NCBI RefSeq assembly: GCF_007655005.1 | Contig: NZ_SZVW01000017.1 | Location: 124,001-188,000 of the forward strand | Source of the DNA: Streptomyces tibetensis | GTDB taxonomy: Bacteria; Actinomycetota; Actinomycetes; Streptomycetales; Streptomycetaceae | Length of the DNA stretch: 64,000 nt | Reading direction: 5' to 3' | Shown: one piece after another, positions 52,910 to 60,467 of the stretch | Layout of the letters: each line of letters starts with the position of its first letter | How positions within the stretch are numbered: position 1 is the first letter of the stretch | Program-made: the position numbers and the translations under genes | The notes under the pieces: generated by a model | What the model saw: the letters and a program-made list of their open reading frames with translations, nothing else | Told to the model about the DNA's origin: nothing | Database searches by the model: none

Positions 52910-54376
52910 ATGCCCGATGTCCGGTTGGCCTCCCCGCAGGGCAAGTGGGTCCTGCTCACCACCGTCCTCGGCTCCAGCATGGCGATGCTGGACTCGACCG
53001 TCGTCAACGTCGCCCTGCCGCGCATCGGGCGCGACCTCGACGCGAGCCTGTCCGCCCTGCAGTGGACGGTGAACGCGTACATGGTCACGCTGGCCGGGCT
53101 GATCCTGCTCGGCGGGGCGCTGGGGGACCGGTTCGGGCGGCGGAAGGTCTTCGTCGTCGGCGTGGTGTGGTTCGCGCTGGCGTCGCTGCTGTGCGGGATC
53201 GCGCCGAACGCGGGCGTGCTGATCGCCGCGCGGGCCCTGCAGGGGGTCGGCGGCGCGCTGCTCACCCCCGGGTCACTGGCACTGATCCAGGCGTCCTTCC
53301 ACCCCGACGACCGGGGGCGGGCGGTGGGCCTGTGGTCCGGCTTCGGCGGGATCGGGGCGGCGGTCGGGCCGTTCGTCGGCGGCTGGCTGGTGGACGGGCC
53401 GGGCTGGCGGTGGGTGTTCCTGCTGAACGTGCCGGTGGCCCTGGTGTGCGTGCCGGCCGCGCTGCGGCACGTGCCCGAGTCGGGGGACGGTTCGGCCCAC
53501 GGGCGGTTCGATGTGCTCGGGGCCGTGCTGGGGGCGCTGGCGCTCGCACTGGTGACGTACGCGCTGATCGAGGCCGGTGAGGGCGGTCTCGTGGTGGCGG
53601 TCTCGGCGGTGGCCGGGCTGGCCGCGGCCGTCGCCTTCGTGGTCGTCGAGCGGCGCCGGCCCGATCCGATGATGCCGCCGGACATCTTCGCGTCCCGGCA
53701 GTTCACGGCCGTCAACCTGGTCACGCTGTGCGTGTACGCGGCGCTCGGCGGGTTCTTCTTCCTCGCCGCGCTCCAGCTCCAGGTGGTCGTGGGCTACTCG
53801 GCCCTCGCCGCCGGTACGGCGCTGCTGCCGACGACCGTGCTGATGCTGCTGCTGTCCGCCCGCTCCGGCGAGCTGGCCGACCGCATCGGGCCGCGGATCC
53901 CGCTGACCGTCGGGCCGCTGCTGTGCGCGGCCGGGATGCTGCTGATGCTGCGGGTCGGGCCGGGGGCGTCCTACCTCGCCGATGTGCTTCCGGCGCTGCT
54001 GGTGCTCGGGCTGGGCCTGGTCACGCTGGTGGCACCGCTGACGGCGACCGTGCTGGGCTCGGTGAGCGTGGTGCGCGCCGGGCTGGCCAGCGGCATCAAC
54101 AACGCGGCGGCCCGGGCGGCGGGCCTGATGGCGGTGGCGGCGCTGCCGCTGCTGGCGGGCATGGGGGAGGAGGCGTACCGGGAGCCGGCCGCCTTCGACA
54201 CGGCGTTCGGAAAGGCCATGGGGTGGTGCGCGGGGGCGCTGGTGGTCGGCGCGGTGATCGCGGCCGCGGTGGTCCGCAGGCCCCCGCCGGACTGCAAGCG
54301 GCCGGAGTGCCTGCGGCACGGAGGTGTCACGGCACCACCGCTGGAGGGGGAGCCGGTGCGGAAACGGTTGGGGTAG
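52910..54376 (+). CDS. DHA2-type MFS exporter (14 helices)
   Basis: A 488-residue drug:H+ antiporter-type transporter: motif D1 near LDSTVVNVALPRIGRDL, ALQWTVNAYMVTLAGLILLGG, motif A GDRFGRRKVF, motif C ALQGVGGALLTPGSLALI, WRWVFLLNVPVAL, and about 14 hydrophobic segments. It is typical of multidrug or natural-product exporters of the EmrB/QacA group. No regulator is adjacent. The start is the ATG 18 bp after the fba terminator. Confidence 0.92.
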   Translation: MPDVRLASPQGKWVLLTTVLGSSMAMLDSTVVNVALPRIGRDLDASLSALQWTVNAYMVTLAGLILLGGALGDRFGRRKVFVVGVVWFALASLLCGIAPNAGVLIAARALQGVGGALLTPGSLALIQASFHPDDRGRAVGLWSGFGGIGAAVGPFVGGWLVDGPGWRWVFLLNVPVALVCVPAALRHVPESGDGSAHGRFDVLGAVLGALALALVTYALIEAGEGGLVVAVSAVAGLAAAVAFVVVERRRPDPMMPPDIFASRQFTAVNLVTLCVYAALGGFFFLAALQLQVVVGYSALAAGTALLPTTVLMLLLSARSGELADRIGPRIPLTVGPLLCAAGMLLMLRVGPGASYLADVLPALLVLGLGLVTLVAPLTATVLGSVSVVRAGLASGINNAAARAAGLMAVAALPLLAGMGEEAYREPAAFDTAFGKAMGWCAGALVVGAVIAAAVVRRPPPDCKRPECLRHGGVTAPPLEGEPVRKRLG

Positions 54377-54446
54377 GCGGGGCGCTCAGGCCGAGACTGA
54401 GCCGGACCGGTGCCCGCGGCCGAGTGGGATGGCGCAGACTTGGGGC

Positions 54447-54860
54447 ATGTCCATTCACGAGAACCTTCTCGGGGGTCCGCCCCCGACCCATCTCCCCGAC
54501 GACCCCGGGCCGCGGGAAATGCTCGCGGCGGGTGCCGCGTCCGTCGAGGTCGCCGGTGCGCACCCCACCTCCTCGCTCGCCTGGGCCCAGCTCGCCGACG
54601 AGGCGTTCGAGCGGGGCGCGACCGTGGAGTCCTACGCGTACGCCCGCACGGGCTACCACCGCGGCCTGGACGCGCTGCGGCGCAGCGGCTGGAAGGGCCA
54701 CGGCCCGGTGCCGTGGGAGCACGAGCCGAACCGCGGCTTCCTGCGTGCCCTGCACGCCCTCGCCCGCGCCGCGCAGGCGATCGGCGAGCAGGAGGAGTAC
54801 GAGCGCTGCTCCCAGTTTCTGAAGGACTCCTCGCCGACGGCGGCGCAGGTCCTGGGCTGA
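54447..54860 (+). CDS. DUF3151 protein
   Basis: A 137-residue helical protein of the actinobacterial DUF3151 family: IHENLLGGPPPTHLP at the start, then HPTSSLAWAQLADEAFERG, VESYAYARTGYHRGLDALRRSGWKG and PNRGFLRALHALARAAQAIGE, resembling TPR-like helices. ATG at 54447 is favoured; the frame opens earlier. Function unknown. It is conserved near fba and kynurenine genes in Streptomyces (recalled, not checked). Confidence 0.88.
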   Translation: MSIHENLLGGPPPTHLPDDPGPREMLAAGAASVEVAGAHPTSSLAWAQLADEAFERGATVESYAYARTGYHRGLDALRRSGWKGHGPVPWEHEPNRGFLRALHALARAAQAIGEQEEYERCSQFLKDSSPTAAQVLG

Positions 54861-54885
54861 GACCCGGTCGGAGTCGGAGTACGCG

Positions 54886-54910
54886 AGGCCCGTCCGTGGA
54901 AGGCGGGCCT
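54886..54910 (+). terminator. Hairpin after DUF3151 gene
   Basis: AGGCCCG / CGGGCCT stem (7 bp) around an 11-nt loop, then TTGCGG; it begins 25 bp after the DUF3151 stop. Confidence 0.6.
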
Positions 54911-54922
54911 TGCGGTTTCGGG

Positions 54923-54954
54923 GGACGATTGCGTTTCGCAGGACGATTGCGCAA
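54923..54954 (+). promoter_or_regulatory. Direct repeats and TTGCGCAA dyad before tryptophan dioxygenase
   Basis: GGACGATTGCG at 54923-54933 and again at 54941-54951 (18-bp period); the second runs into the palindrome TTGCGCAA (54947-54954). They lie 80-110 bp before the dioxygenase start and are candidate operators, for example for an Lrp/AsnC-type regulator. Confidence 0.45.
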
Positions 54955-55034
54955 GATGCCCTCGGGGACCGGGGCCCCCGTGTCGGATTCGGCAGGGGCG
55001 GACCGCTACCCGGAGTAATACGCAGGAGACAGCG

Positions 55035-55865
55035 ATGTCCCACGAGGCTCACGAGCCCGAGACCCCGCATCTCGACTTCCACGGCACGACGCCGTACGAG
55101 GACTACGTCAAGGCGGACGTACTCACCCACCTCCAGCACACCCTCTCCGACGATCCCGGAGAGATGGTCTTCCTGGTGACGACCCAGGTGATGGAGCTGT
55201 GGTTCACCGTCATCGTCCACGAGTGGGAGACGGCGGCGGGCGCGCTCAGGGGTGACGACATCCCCACCGCCATCGCCGCGCTCAAGAGGTCCGTCCGCGA
55301 GCTGGAGGCGCTCAACCACTCCTGGAAGCCGCTCGCCCAGCTCACGCCGGCCCAGTTCAACTCGTACCGCAGCGCTCTCGGCGAGGGCTCCGGCTTCCAG
55401 TCGGCGATGTACCGGCGCATGGAGTTCCTGCTCGGGGACAAGTCCGCATCCATGCTCGTCCCCCACCGGGGCGCACCGCGTGTGCACGCCGAGCTGGAGA
55501 AGGCGCTGCACGAGCCGAGCCTGTACGACGAGGTCGTCCGGCTGCTGGCGCGGCGCGGGCACGACATCCCGGAGGCGGTGCTGCGGCGCGACGTCTCGCG
55601 GCGCTACGAGCCGTCGCCGGAGGTGGAGGCGGCCTGGACGGCCGTCTACTCGGGTGACGAGAGCGACGAGGTCGCCCGGCTGGGCGAGGCGCTGAGCGAC
55701 GTCGCCGAGCTGGTGTGGCGCTGGCGCAACGACCATCTGGTCGCCACCCGCCGCGCGATGGGCGCCAAGACCGGCACGGGCGGCTCCGCCGGGGTGGCCT
55801 GGCTGGAGAAGCGCGCGCAGAAGAACGTCTTCCCCGAGCTGTGGACGGCGCGGTCCTATGTCTGA
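55035..55865 (+). CDS. kynA: Tryptophan 2,3-dioxygenase
   Basis: A 276-residue haem dioxygenase expected to convert L-tryptophan to N-formylkynurenine. TTPYEDYVKADVLTHLQ, ELWFTVIVHEWETA, FNSYRSALGEGSGFQS and the haem-ligand region WRWRNDHLVATRRAMGAKTGTGGSAGVAWL are family hallmarks. The usual HQ before xxELW is TQ here (Thr50), so the distal active-site histidine of most bacterial enzymes is replaced; the haem ligand is intact. First gene of the kynurenine set; its end overlaps kynU by 8 nt. Confidence 0.9.
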   Translation: MSHEAHEPETPHLDFHGTTPYEDYVKADVLTHLQHTLSDDPGEMVFLVTTQVMELWFTVIVHEWETAAGALRGDDIPTAIAALKRSVRELEALNHSWKPLAQLTPAQFNSYRSALGEGSGFQSAMYRRMEFLLGDKSASMLVPHRGAPRVHAELEKALHEPSLYDEVVRLLARRGHDIPEAVLRRDVSRRYEPSPEVEAAWTAVYSGDESDEVARLGEALSDVAELVWRWRNDHLVATRRAMGAKTGTGGSAGVAWLEKRAQKNVFPELWTARSYV

Positions 55866-57081
55866 ACTGGCGGAACGCGCGCACAAGCTGGACGCCGTCG
55901 ACGAACTGCGCGGCAAGCGCGAGGAGTTCGTCCTGGACGAGGTCGTCTACCTCGACGGCAACTCCCTCGGCGCGCTGCCGGCCGTGGTCCCCGGCCGGGT
56001 CGAGGACGTCGTACGCCGGCAGTGGGGCGAGCTGCGCATCCGGTCCTGGGAGGAGAGCGGCTGGTGGACGGCGCCCGAGCGGATCGGCGACCGGATCGCC
56101 CCGCTGGTCGGAGCGGCGCCCGGGCAGATCGTCGTGGGCGACTCCACCAGCGTCAACGTCCTCAAGGCACTCGTGGGCGCGGTGCGGATGGCCGGGGAGG
56201 GCCGTGACGAGCTCCTCGTCGACGCGACGACCTTCCCCACCGACGGGTACATCGCCGAGTCCGCCGCCCGCATGACCGGCTGCACCCTGCGGCCCGTGGC
56301 ACCCGCGGACGTGCCGGGCGCGCTGGGCGGGCGCACCGCCGCCGTCCTGCTCAACCACGTCGACTACCGCACCGGCCGGCTGCACGACCTGCCCGGCCTG
56401 ACGGCCGCCGCGCACGAGGCCGGGGCGGTCGCCGTCTGGGACCTGTGCCACAGCGCGGGCGCGCTGCCGGTCGGGCTGGACGCGCACGGCGTGGACCTCG
56501 CGGTCGGCTGCACCTACAAGTACCTGAACGGCGGGCCCGGTTCACCGGCGTACCTGTATGTGCGGCGGGAACTGCAGGACCGTTTCGACTCGCCGCTGCC
56601 CGGCTGGAACTCGCACGCCGAGCCGTTCGGGATGCGCACCGGCTACGAACCGGCCCCCGGCGCCCTGCGCGGCCGGGTCGGCACGCCCGACATCCTCTCC
56701 ATGCTCGCCCTGGAGGCGGCCCTGGAGGTCTGGGACGGGGTGCCGGTCGAGGCGGTGCGGGCCAAGTCCCTGGCACTGACGGACTTCTTCCTGGAGTGCG
56801 TGGCGGCGTATGTGCCCGAGGGCAGGGTGGAGTGCGTGACGCCGGTGGCGCACGCGGAGCGGGGCAGCCAGATCGCGCTGCGCTGTTCCCCCGAGCTCTC
56901 AACTTCGTTCGAGCAGGGAGGTGCCCCCATCGCCGGTGACGTGATGAAGCGGCTGATCGAGCAGGGTGTGGTCGGCGACTTCAGGGCGCCGGACGTGCTG
57001 CGCTTCGGCTTCACGCCGCTCTACGTCGGATTCGCCGACGTGGAACGGGCGGCGCGGGTGCTGGCGCAGACGCTGGCCTGA
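55858..57081 (+). CDS. kynU: Kynureninase
   Basis: A 407-residue PLP enzyme cleaving kynurenine to anthranilate and alanine. It shows EFVLDEVVYLDGNSLGALP, VVGDSTSVNVLKAL, LLNHVDYRTGRLHDL, VWDLCHSAGALPVGLDAHGVDLAVGCTYKYLNGGPGSPAY (Lys in TYKYLNGG binds PLP) and DFRAPDVLRFGFTPLYVGFADV. Its ATG lies 8 nt inside the dioxygenase gene, giving tight coupling. Repeats start at its stop codon. Confidence 0.95.
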   Translation: MSELAERAHKLDAVDELRGKREEFVLDEVVYLDGNSLGALPAVVPGRVEDVVRRQWGELRIRSWEESGWWTAPERIGDRIAPLVGAAPGQIVVGDSTSVNVLKALVGAVRMAGEGRDELLVDATTFPTDGYIAESAARMTGCTLRPVAPADVPGALGGRTAAVLLNHVDYRTGRLHDLPGLTAAAHEAGAVAVWDLCHSAGALPVGLDAHGVDLAVGCTYKYLNGGPGSPAYLYVRRELQDRFDSPLPGWNSHAEPFGMRTGYEPAPGALRGRVGTPDILSMLALEAALEVWDGVPVEAVRAKSLALTDFFLECVAAYVPEGRVECVTPVAHAERGSQIALRCSPELSTSFEQGGAPIAGDVMKRLIEQGVVGDFRAPDVLRFGFTPLYVGFADVERAARVLAQTLA

Positions 57082-57160
57082 GGCGGCCTGAGGCGGCCTG
57101 AGGCGGCCTGAGGCGGCTTGAGACGGTGAGGCGGCCTGAGACGGTGAGGCGGCCTGAGCG
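57070..57160. repeat. 10-bp minisatellite at kynU stop codon
   Basis: Four near-exact copies of GCCTGAGGCG start with the last codon and TGA of kynU, followed by degenerate units with GAGACGGTGAGGCG to about 57160. Confidence 0.85.
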
Positions 57161-57240
57161 GTGGCCCCGGCCCGGGCGGCGGCGGGGCCGGGGCGCCCGG
57201 TGGTGTCCCGGCCCCGCGGTGTCCGTCCGCTCTTCACCCA

Positions 57241-57272
57241 GCGTGACATCTGCATGTCCGCGCATGTCACGC
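57241..57272 (+). promoter_or_regulatory. GCGTGACAT-N14-ATGTCACGC inverted repeat
   Basis: Perfect 9-bp arms with a 14-bp spacer that itself repeats GCATGTC. It lies about 80 bp before the formamidase-like gene. The form fits a TetR- or GntR-type operator or a looped dimer-of-dimers site. Confidence 0.6.
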
Positions 57273-57349
57273 GCCTGGTACCGTCCCGGCCAACGGCTGA
57301 CCCCCTCAACTGGTCCGCCGCGTACGGTTCATCGCTGGAGGGTTGGAGC

Positions 57350-58213
57350 ATGACGGACGACGTCGCAGCAGCACGGGCCGCTGCCGAGGAGGAGTCGGCC
57401 TTCTCCCACGCGCCCGTCGACCCCGACGCCACCGCGGCCTACGGCGACCACCCGGACCAGGTGATCGACTTCTTCGCGCCGCGCCGGGCGGGCGGCCCCG
57501 GGCCGGCCCCGGTCGTCGTCGTGCTGCACGGCGGTGCCTGGCGGGCGCCGTACGACCGGCGTCACATCAGCCCCTTCGCGGACTTCCTCGCCCGCCGCGG
57601 GTTCGCCGTGGCCAGCGTCGAGTACCGGCGCGGTGGCGAGGGCGACGTTGTCGCGGGCCGCTGGCCCGACACCTTCGACGACGTCGCCGCCGCGCTGGAC
57701 GCCCTTCCCGCGCAGGTGCGGGAGGTGCTGCCGCAGGCCGACCCGCGCCGTACGGTCCTCACCGGCCACTCGGCGGGCGGGCATCTCGCCCTGTGGGGTG
57801 CCGCCCGGCACGTCCTGCCGGCCGACTCGCCCTGGCGCGGCGGCAGCCCGGTCTCGCTGCGCGGCGTCGTCGCCCTCGCCCCGATCGCGGACCTCGCGGT
57901 CGCCGACAAGCTGGACGTGTGCGGCGGTGCCGCACGTCAACTCCTGGGCGGGGACGAGTACTTCGCCGAGCGGCAGCCGTACGCCGACCCGGCGCTGCTG
58001 CTGCCCACCGGGATCGCCACCACCCTCGTCCAGGGCCGTGCGGATCTGGACGTGCCGCATGCGGTCGCCGAGTCGTACGCGGAAGCGGCGGCGAAGGCCG
58101 GCGAGATGGTGGGGGTGACGCTGCTGGAGGACGTGGGGCACTTCCCGCTGATCGACCCGGCGGCGGACGCGTGCGCGGTCGTCGTGGAGGAGATCGCGCA
58201 GCTGGCCTGGTGA
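57350..58213 (+). CDS. Alpha/beta hydrolase, probable kynurenine formamidase
   Basis: A 287-residue alpha/beta hydrolase: oxyanion-type VVVLHGGAWRAPYDRRH, nucleophile GHSAGGHLALW (Ser), acid in QGRADLDVPHAVAE (Asp) and base in LLEDVGHFPLID (His). HGGxW plus position beside tryptophan dioxygenase and kynureninase indicate the formamidase (BNA7-like) that turns N-formylkynurenine into kynurenine. ATG at 57350 with GGAGGG upstream; the open frame from 57161 crosses the operator. It has its own promoter region. Confidence 0.85.
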   Translation: MTDDVAAARAAAEEESAFSHAPVDPDATAAYGDHPDQVIDFFAPRRAGGPGPAPVVVVLHGGAWRAPYDRRHISPFADFLARRGFAVASVEYRRGGEGDVVAGRWPDTFDDVAAALDALPAQVREVLPQADPRRTVLTGHSAGGHLALWGAARHVLPADSPWRGGSPVSLRGVVALAPIADLAVADKLDVCGGAARQLLGGDEYFAERQPYADPALLLPTGIATTLVQGRADLDVPHAVAESYAEAAAKAGEMVGVTLLEDVGHFPLIDPAADACAVVVEEIAQLAW

Positions 58214-58321
58214 ACGGTGCGCTGCGCGGCTTCGTGACAGCGTCCTGCGACGGTCCGTGAGGCCCGTAGACCCGTAGACCCGTAGGATCCTAGGTCCCGT
58301 AGGAGCGGTCCCCGGGTCGTA

Positions 58322-58336
58322 CCCGTAGTACCTGAG
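58322..58336 (+). promoter_or_regulatory. CCCGTAGTACCTGAG element (copy 1)
   Basis: A 15-bp sequence repeated exactly at 63788-63802. This copy is 107 bp before the repeat-bearing hydrolase. A short CCCGTAGA tandem (58262-58285) lies upstream of it. It is a candidate site for the LiaR-like regulator at 63085. Confidence 0.6.
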
Positions 58337-58442
58337 AGCTACGCCGCAGGTGAGTTCCCGGGCGGGACGCGGTCGAGGTCTCCTGCTCCGTAACTTCCCT
58401 TTCATGCAGACCCGATGGCCGGGTGCGCTGGAGGGGACGACC

Positions 58443-60467
58443 ATGGGGCCCGCACCGAAGTACCGCCGTGCCGACGGCCGTGACCACGGCCGTGGTGGGG
58501 GCATGCGCAGTGCCGACGGCGGTGGTGGCGGCATGCGCCGCGTCGGCGGATGGCCCCGCGTCAACGGATGGCCCCGCGTCGGCGGATGGCCCCGCGTCGG
58601 CGGATGGCCCCGCGTCGGCGGATGGCCCCGCGTCGGCGGATGGCCCCGCGTCGGCGGATGGCCCCGCGTCGGCGGATGGCCCCGCGTCGGCGGATGGCCC
58701 CGCGTCGGCGGATGGCCCCGCGTCGGCGGATGGCCCCGCGTCGGCGGATGGCCCCGCGTCGGCGGATGGCCCCGCGTCGGCGGATGGCCCCGCGTCGGCG
58801 GATGGCCCCGCGTCGGCGGATGGCCCCGCGTCGGCGGATGGCCCCGCGTCGGCGGATGGCCCCGCGTCGGCGGATGGCCCCGCGTCGGCGGATGGCCCCG
58901 CGTCGGCGGATGGCCCCGCGTCGGCGGATGGCCCCGCGTCGGCGGATGGCCCCGCGTCGGCGGATGGCCCCGCGTCGGCGGATGGCCCCGCGTCGGCGGA
59001 TGGCCCCGCGTCGGCGGATGGCCCCGCGTCGGCGGATGGCCCCGCGTCGGCGGATGGCCCCGCGTCGGCGGATGGCCCCGCGTCGGCGGATGGCCCCGCG
59101 TCGGCGGATGGCCCCGCGTCGGCGGATGGCCCCGCGTCGGCGGATGGCCCCGCGTCGGCGGATGGCCCCGCGTCGGCGGATGGCCCCGCGTCGGCGGATG
59201 GCCCCGCGTCGGCGGATGGCCCCGCGTCGGCGGATGGCCCCGCGTCGGCGGATGGCCCCGCGTCGGCGGATGGCCCCGCGTCGGCGGATGGCCCCGCGTC
59301 GGCGGATGGCCCCGCGTCGGCGGATGGCCCCGCGTCGGCGGATGGCCCCGCGTCGGCGGATGGCCCCGCGTCGGCGGATGGCCCCGCGTCGGCGGATGGC
59401 CCCGCGTCGGCGGATGGCCCCGCGTCGGCGGATGGCCCCGCGTCGGCGGATGGCCCCGCGTCGGCGGATGGTTCCGTGTCGGCGGATGGCGGAGTGCCGG
59501 CCGCTCGCCGGGTGTTGGCCGATGGTGCCGTGCCACGCTCGCCGCGCTGGTGACGGGTTCGGTGGTGCTCCCCCTCTCCGCGGCCGTACGGCCACCGACC
59601 CCCGCCCCGGCCCCCGCGCTGCTCGCTTCCCTCCACGCGTCGACGCTCGGCGAGGCCTACGCGGCCAACCGGGCCAACGCCGCCGAGGCGGCCCGCATGG
59701 CGGCGGCCCATCACGACCGGGACCGCGCCGCGACGGACCGTCATCTCGCCTCTCCCGAAAGGCACTTGCTGCACTTCGACGGCCGCGGCTCCGGTCAGGT
59801 GACGGAGGTCCTCGGCGACCTCGCCCGGGCCGACCGCATCGCCGTCCTGGTCCCCGGCTCCGACACGAGCCTCGACACCTACGGCCGGTTCCACGCGGCG
59901 GCCGCCGCCCTGCACCGGCAGCTCGCCCGGCAGGCCCCGGCGGGCACCCGTACCGCGGTCGTGGCATGGCTGGGCTACGAGACGCCCGGCACGGTCAGCA
60001 CGACGGTCACCACGACCGGCAGGGCGGAGCAGGCGGCCCCGCACCTGCGGGCGCTCGTCGCCGACCTGCGGGCCATCGCGGGCCCCGGACCCCGTATCTC
60101 GCTGCTGTGCCACTCGTACGGCTCGGTCGTCTGCGGCCGATCCGCCGCCGGGCTCGCCGTCGACGACATCGCGCTCGTCGGCAGCCCCGGCACCGGCGCG
60201 GACTCCGTCGCCGGCCTGCACACCCGGGCCCGTGTCTGGGCCGCCCGGGGCGGTGACGACTGGGTGGAGCACGTGCCGCATCTCAGCGTGGACCTGTTCG
60301 GCACCAGCGTCGGCTTCGGCACCGACCCCGTGACCCCGGCCTTCGGCGCCCGGGTGTTCGCGGCGGGCGACGTCGGCCACAGCACGTACTTCAGCCCCGG
60401 CACGACCTCCCTGACCAACCTGGCCCGGATCGTCCTGGGCGAGACCAAGGCGGTGACCCATGACTGA
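58443..60467 (+). CDS. DUF1023 alpha/beta hydrolase with giant N-terminal repeat
   Basis: A 674-residue reading frame. It starts MGPAPKYRR after a good GGAGGGG site, then carries about 52 hexapeptides WPRVGG (residues about 37-348). A hydrophobic export-signal-like ATLAALVTGSVVLPLSAAVR follows, and then a complete DUF1023 hydrolase: RIAVLVPGSDTSLDTYGRFH, VVAWLGYETPGTV, nucleophile LLCHSYGSVVCG, and late GTDPVTPAFG and GDVGHSTYFSPGTTSL. Without the repeat the protein would be about 360 residues with an ordinary N-terminal signal, so the array has expanded between start and signal core. Export may fail, or a start after the repeat may be used. It overlaps the acyltransferase by 8 nt. Confidence 0.75.
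   Translation: MGPAPKYRRADGRDHGRGGGMRSADGGGGGMRRVGGWPRVNGWPRVGGWPRVGGWPRVGGWPRVGGWPRVGGWPRVGGWPRVGGWPRVGGWPRVGGWPRVGGWPRVGGWPRVGGWPRVGGWPRVGGWPRVGGWPRVGGWPRVGGWPRVGGWPRVGGWPRVGGWPRVGGWPRVGGWPRVGGWPRVGGWPRVGGWPRVGGWPRVGGWPRVGGWPRVGGWPRVGGWPRVGGWPRVGGWPRVGGWPRVGGWPRVGGWPRVGGWPRVGGWPRVGGWPRVGGWPRVGGWPRVGGWPRVGGWPRVGGWPRVGGWPRVGGWPRVGGWPRVGGWPRVGGWPRVGGWPRVGGWFRVGGWRSAGRSPGVGRWCRATLAALVTGSVVLPLSAAVRPPTPAPAPALLASLHASTLGEAYAANRANAAEAARMAAAHHDRDRAATDRHLASPERHLLHFDGRGSGQVTEVLGDLARADRIAVLVPGSDTSLDTYGRFHAAAAALHRQLARQAPAGTRTAVVAWLGYETPGTVSTTVTTTGRAEQAAPHLRALVADLRAIAGPGPRISLLCHSYGSVVCGRSAAGLAVDDIALVGSPGTGADSVAGLHTRARVWAARGGDDWVEHVPHLSVDLFGTSVGFGTDPVTPAFGARVFAAGDVGHSTYFSPGTTSLTNLARIVLGETKAVTHD
58551..59486 (+). 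repeat. 52-copy 18-bp tandem repeat
   Basis: Unit TGGCCCCGCGTCGGCGGA. Unit 1 has AAC for GGC, then 50 identical units fill the space to 59468, and a final variant ends at 59486 (TGGTTCCGTGTCGGCGGA). Because 18 is divisible by three and the unit has no stop in any phase, all six frames stay open (WPRVGG, GPASAD, APRRRM forward; PPTRGH, SADAGP, AIRRRG reverse). Confidence 0.98.

Noticed and set aside
58423..59553. Alternative frame through the 18-bp array giving a secreted (ASADGP)n protein
   Set aside because: It looks like a signal peptide plus a repeat linker, but it has no ribosome site and ends 67 bp after the array without a domain, while the other frame joins a good start to a full DUF1023 hydrolase. 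The open frame itself is forced by the repeat.
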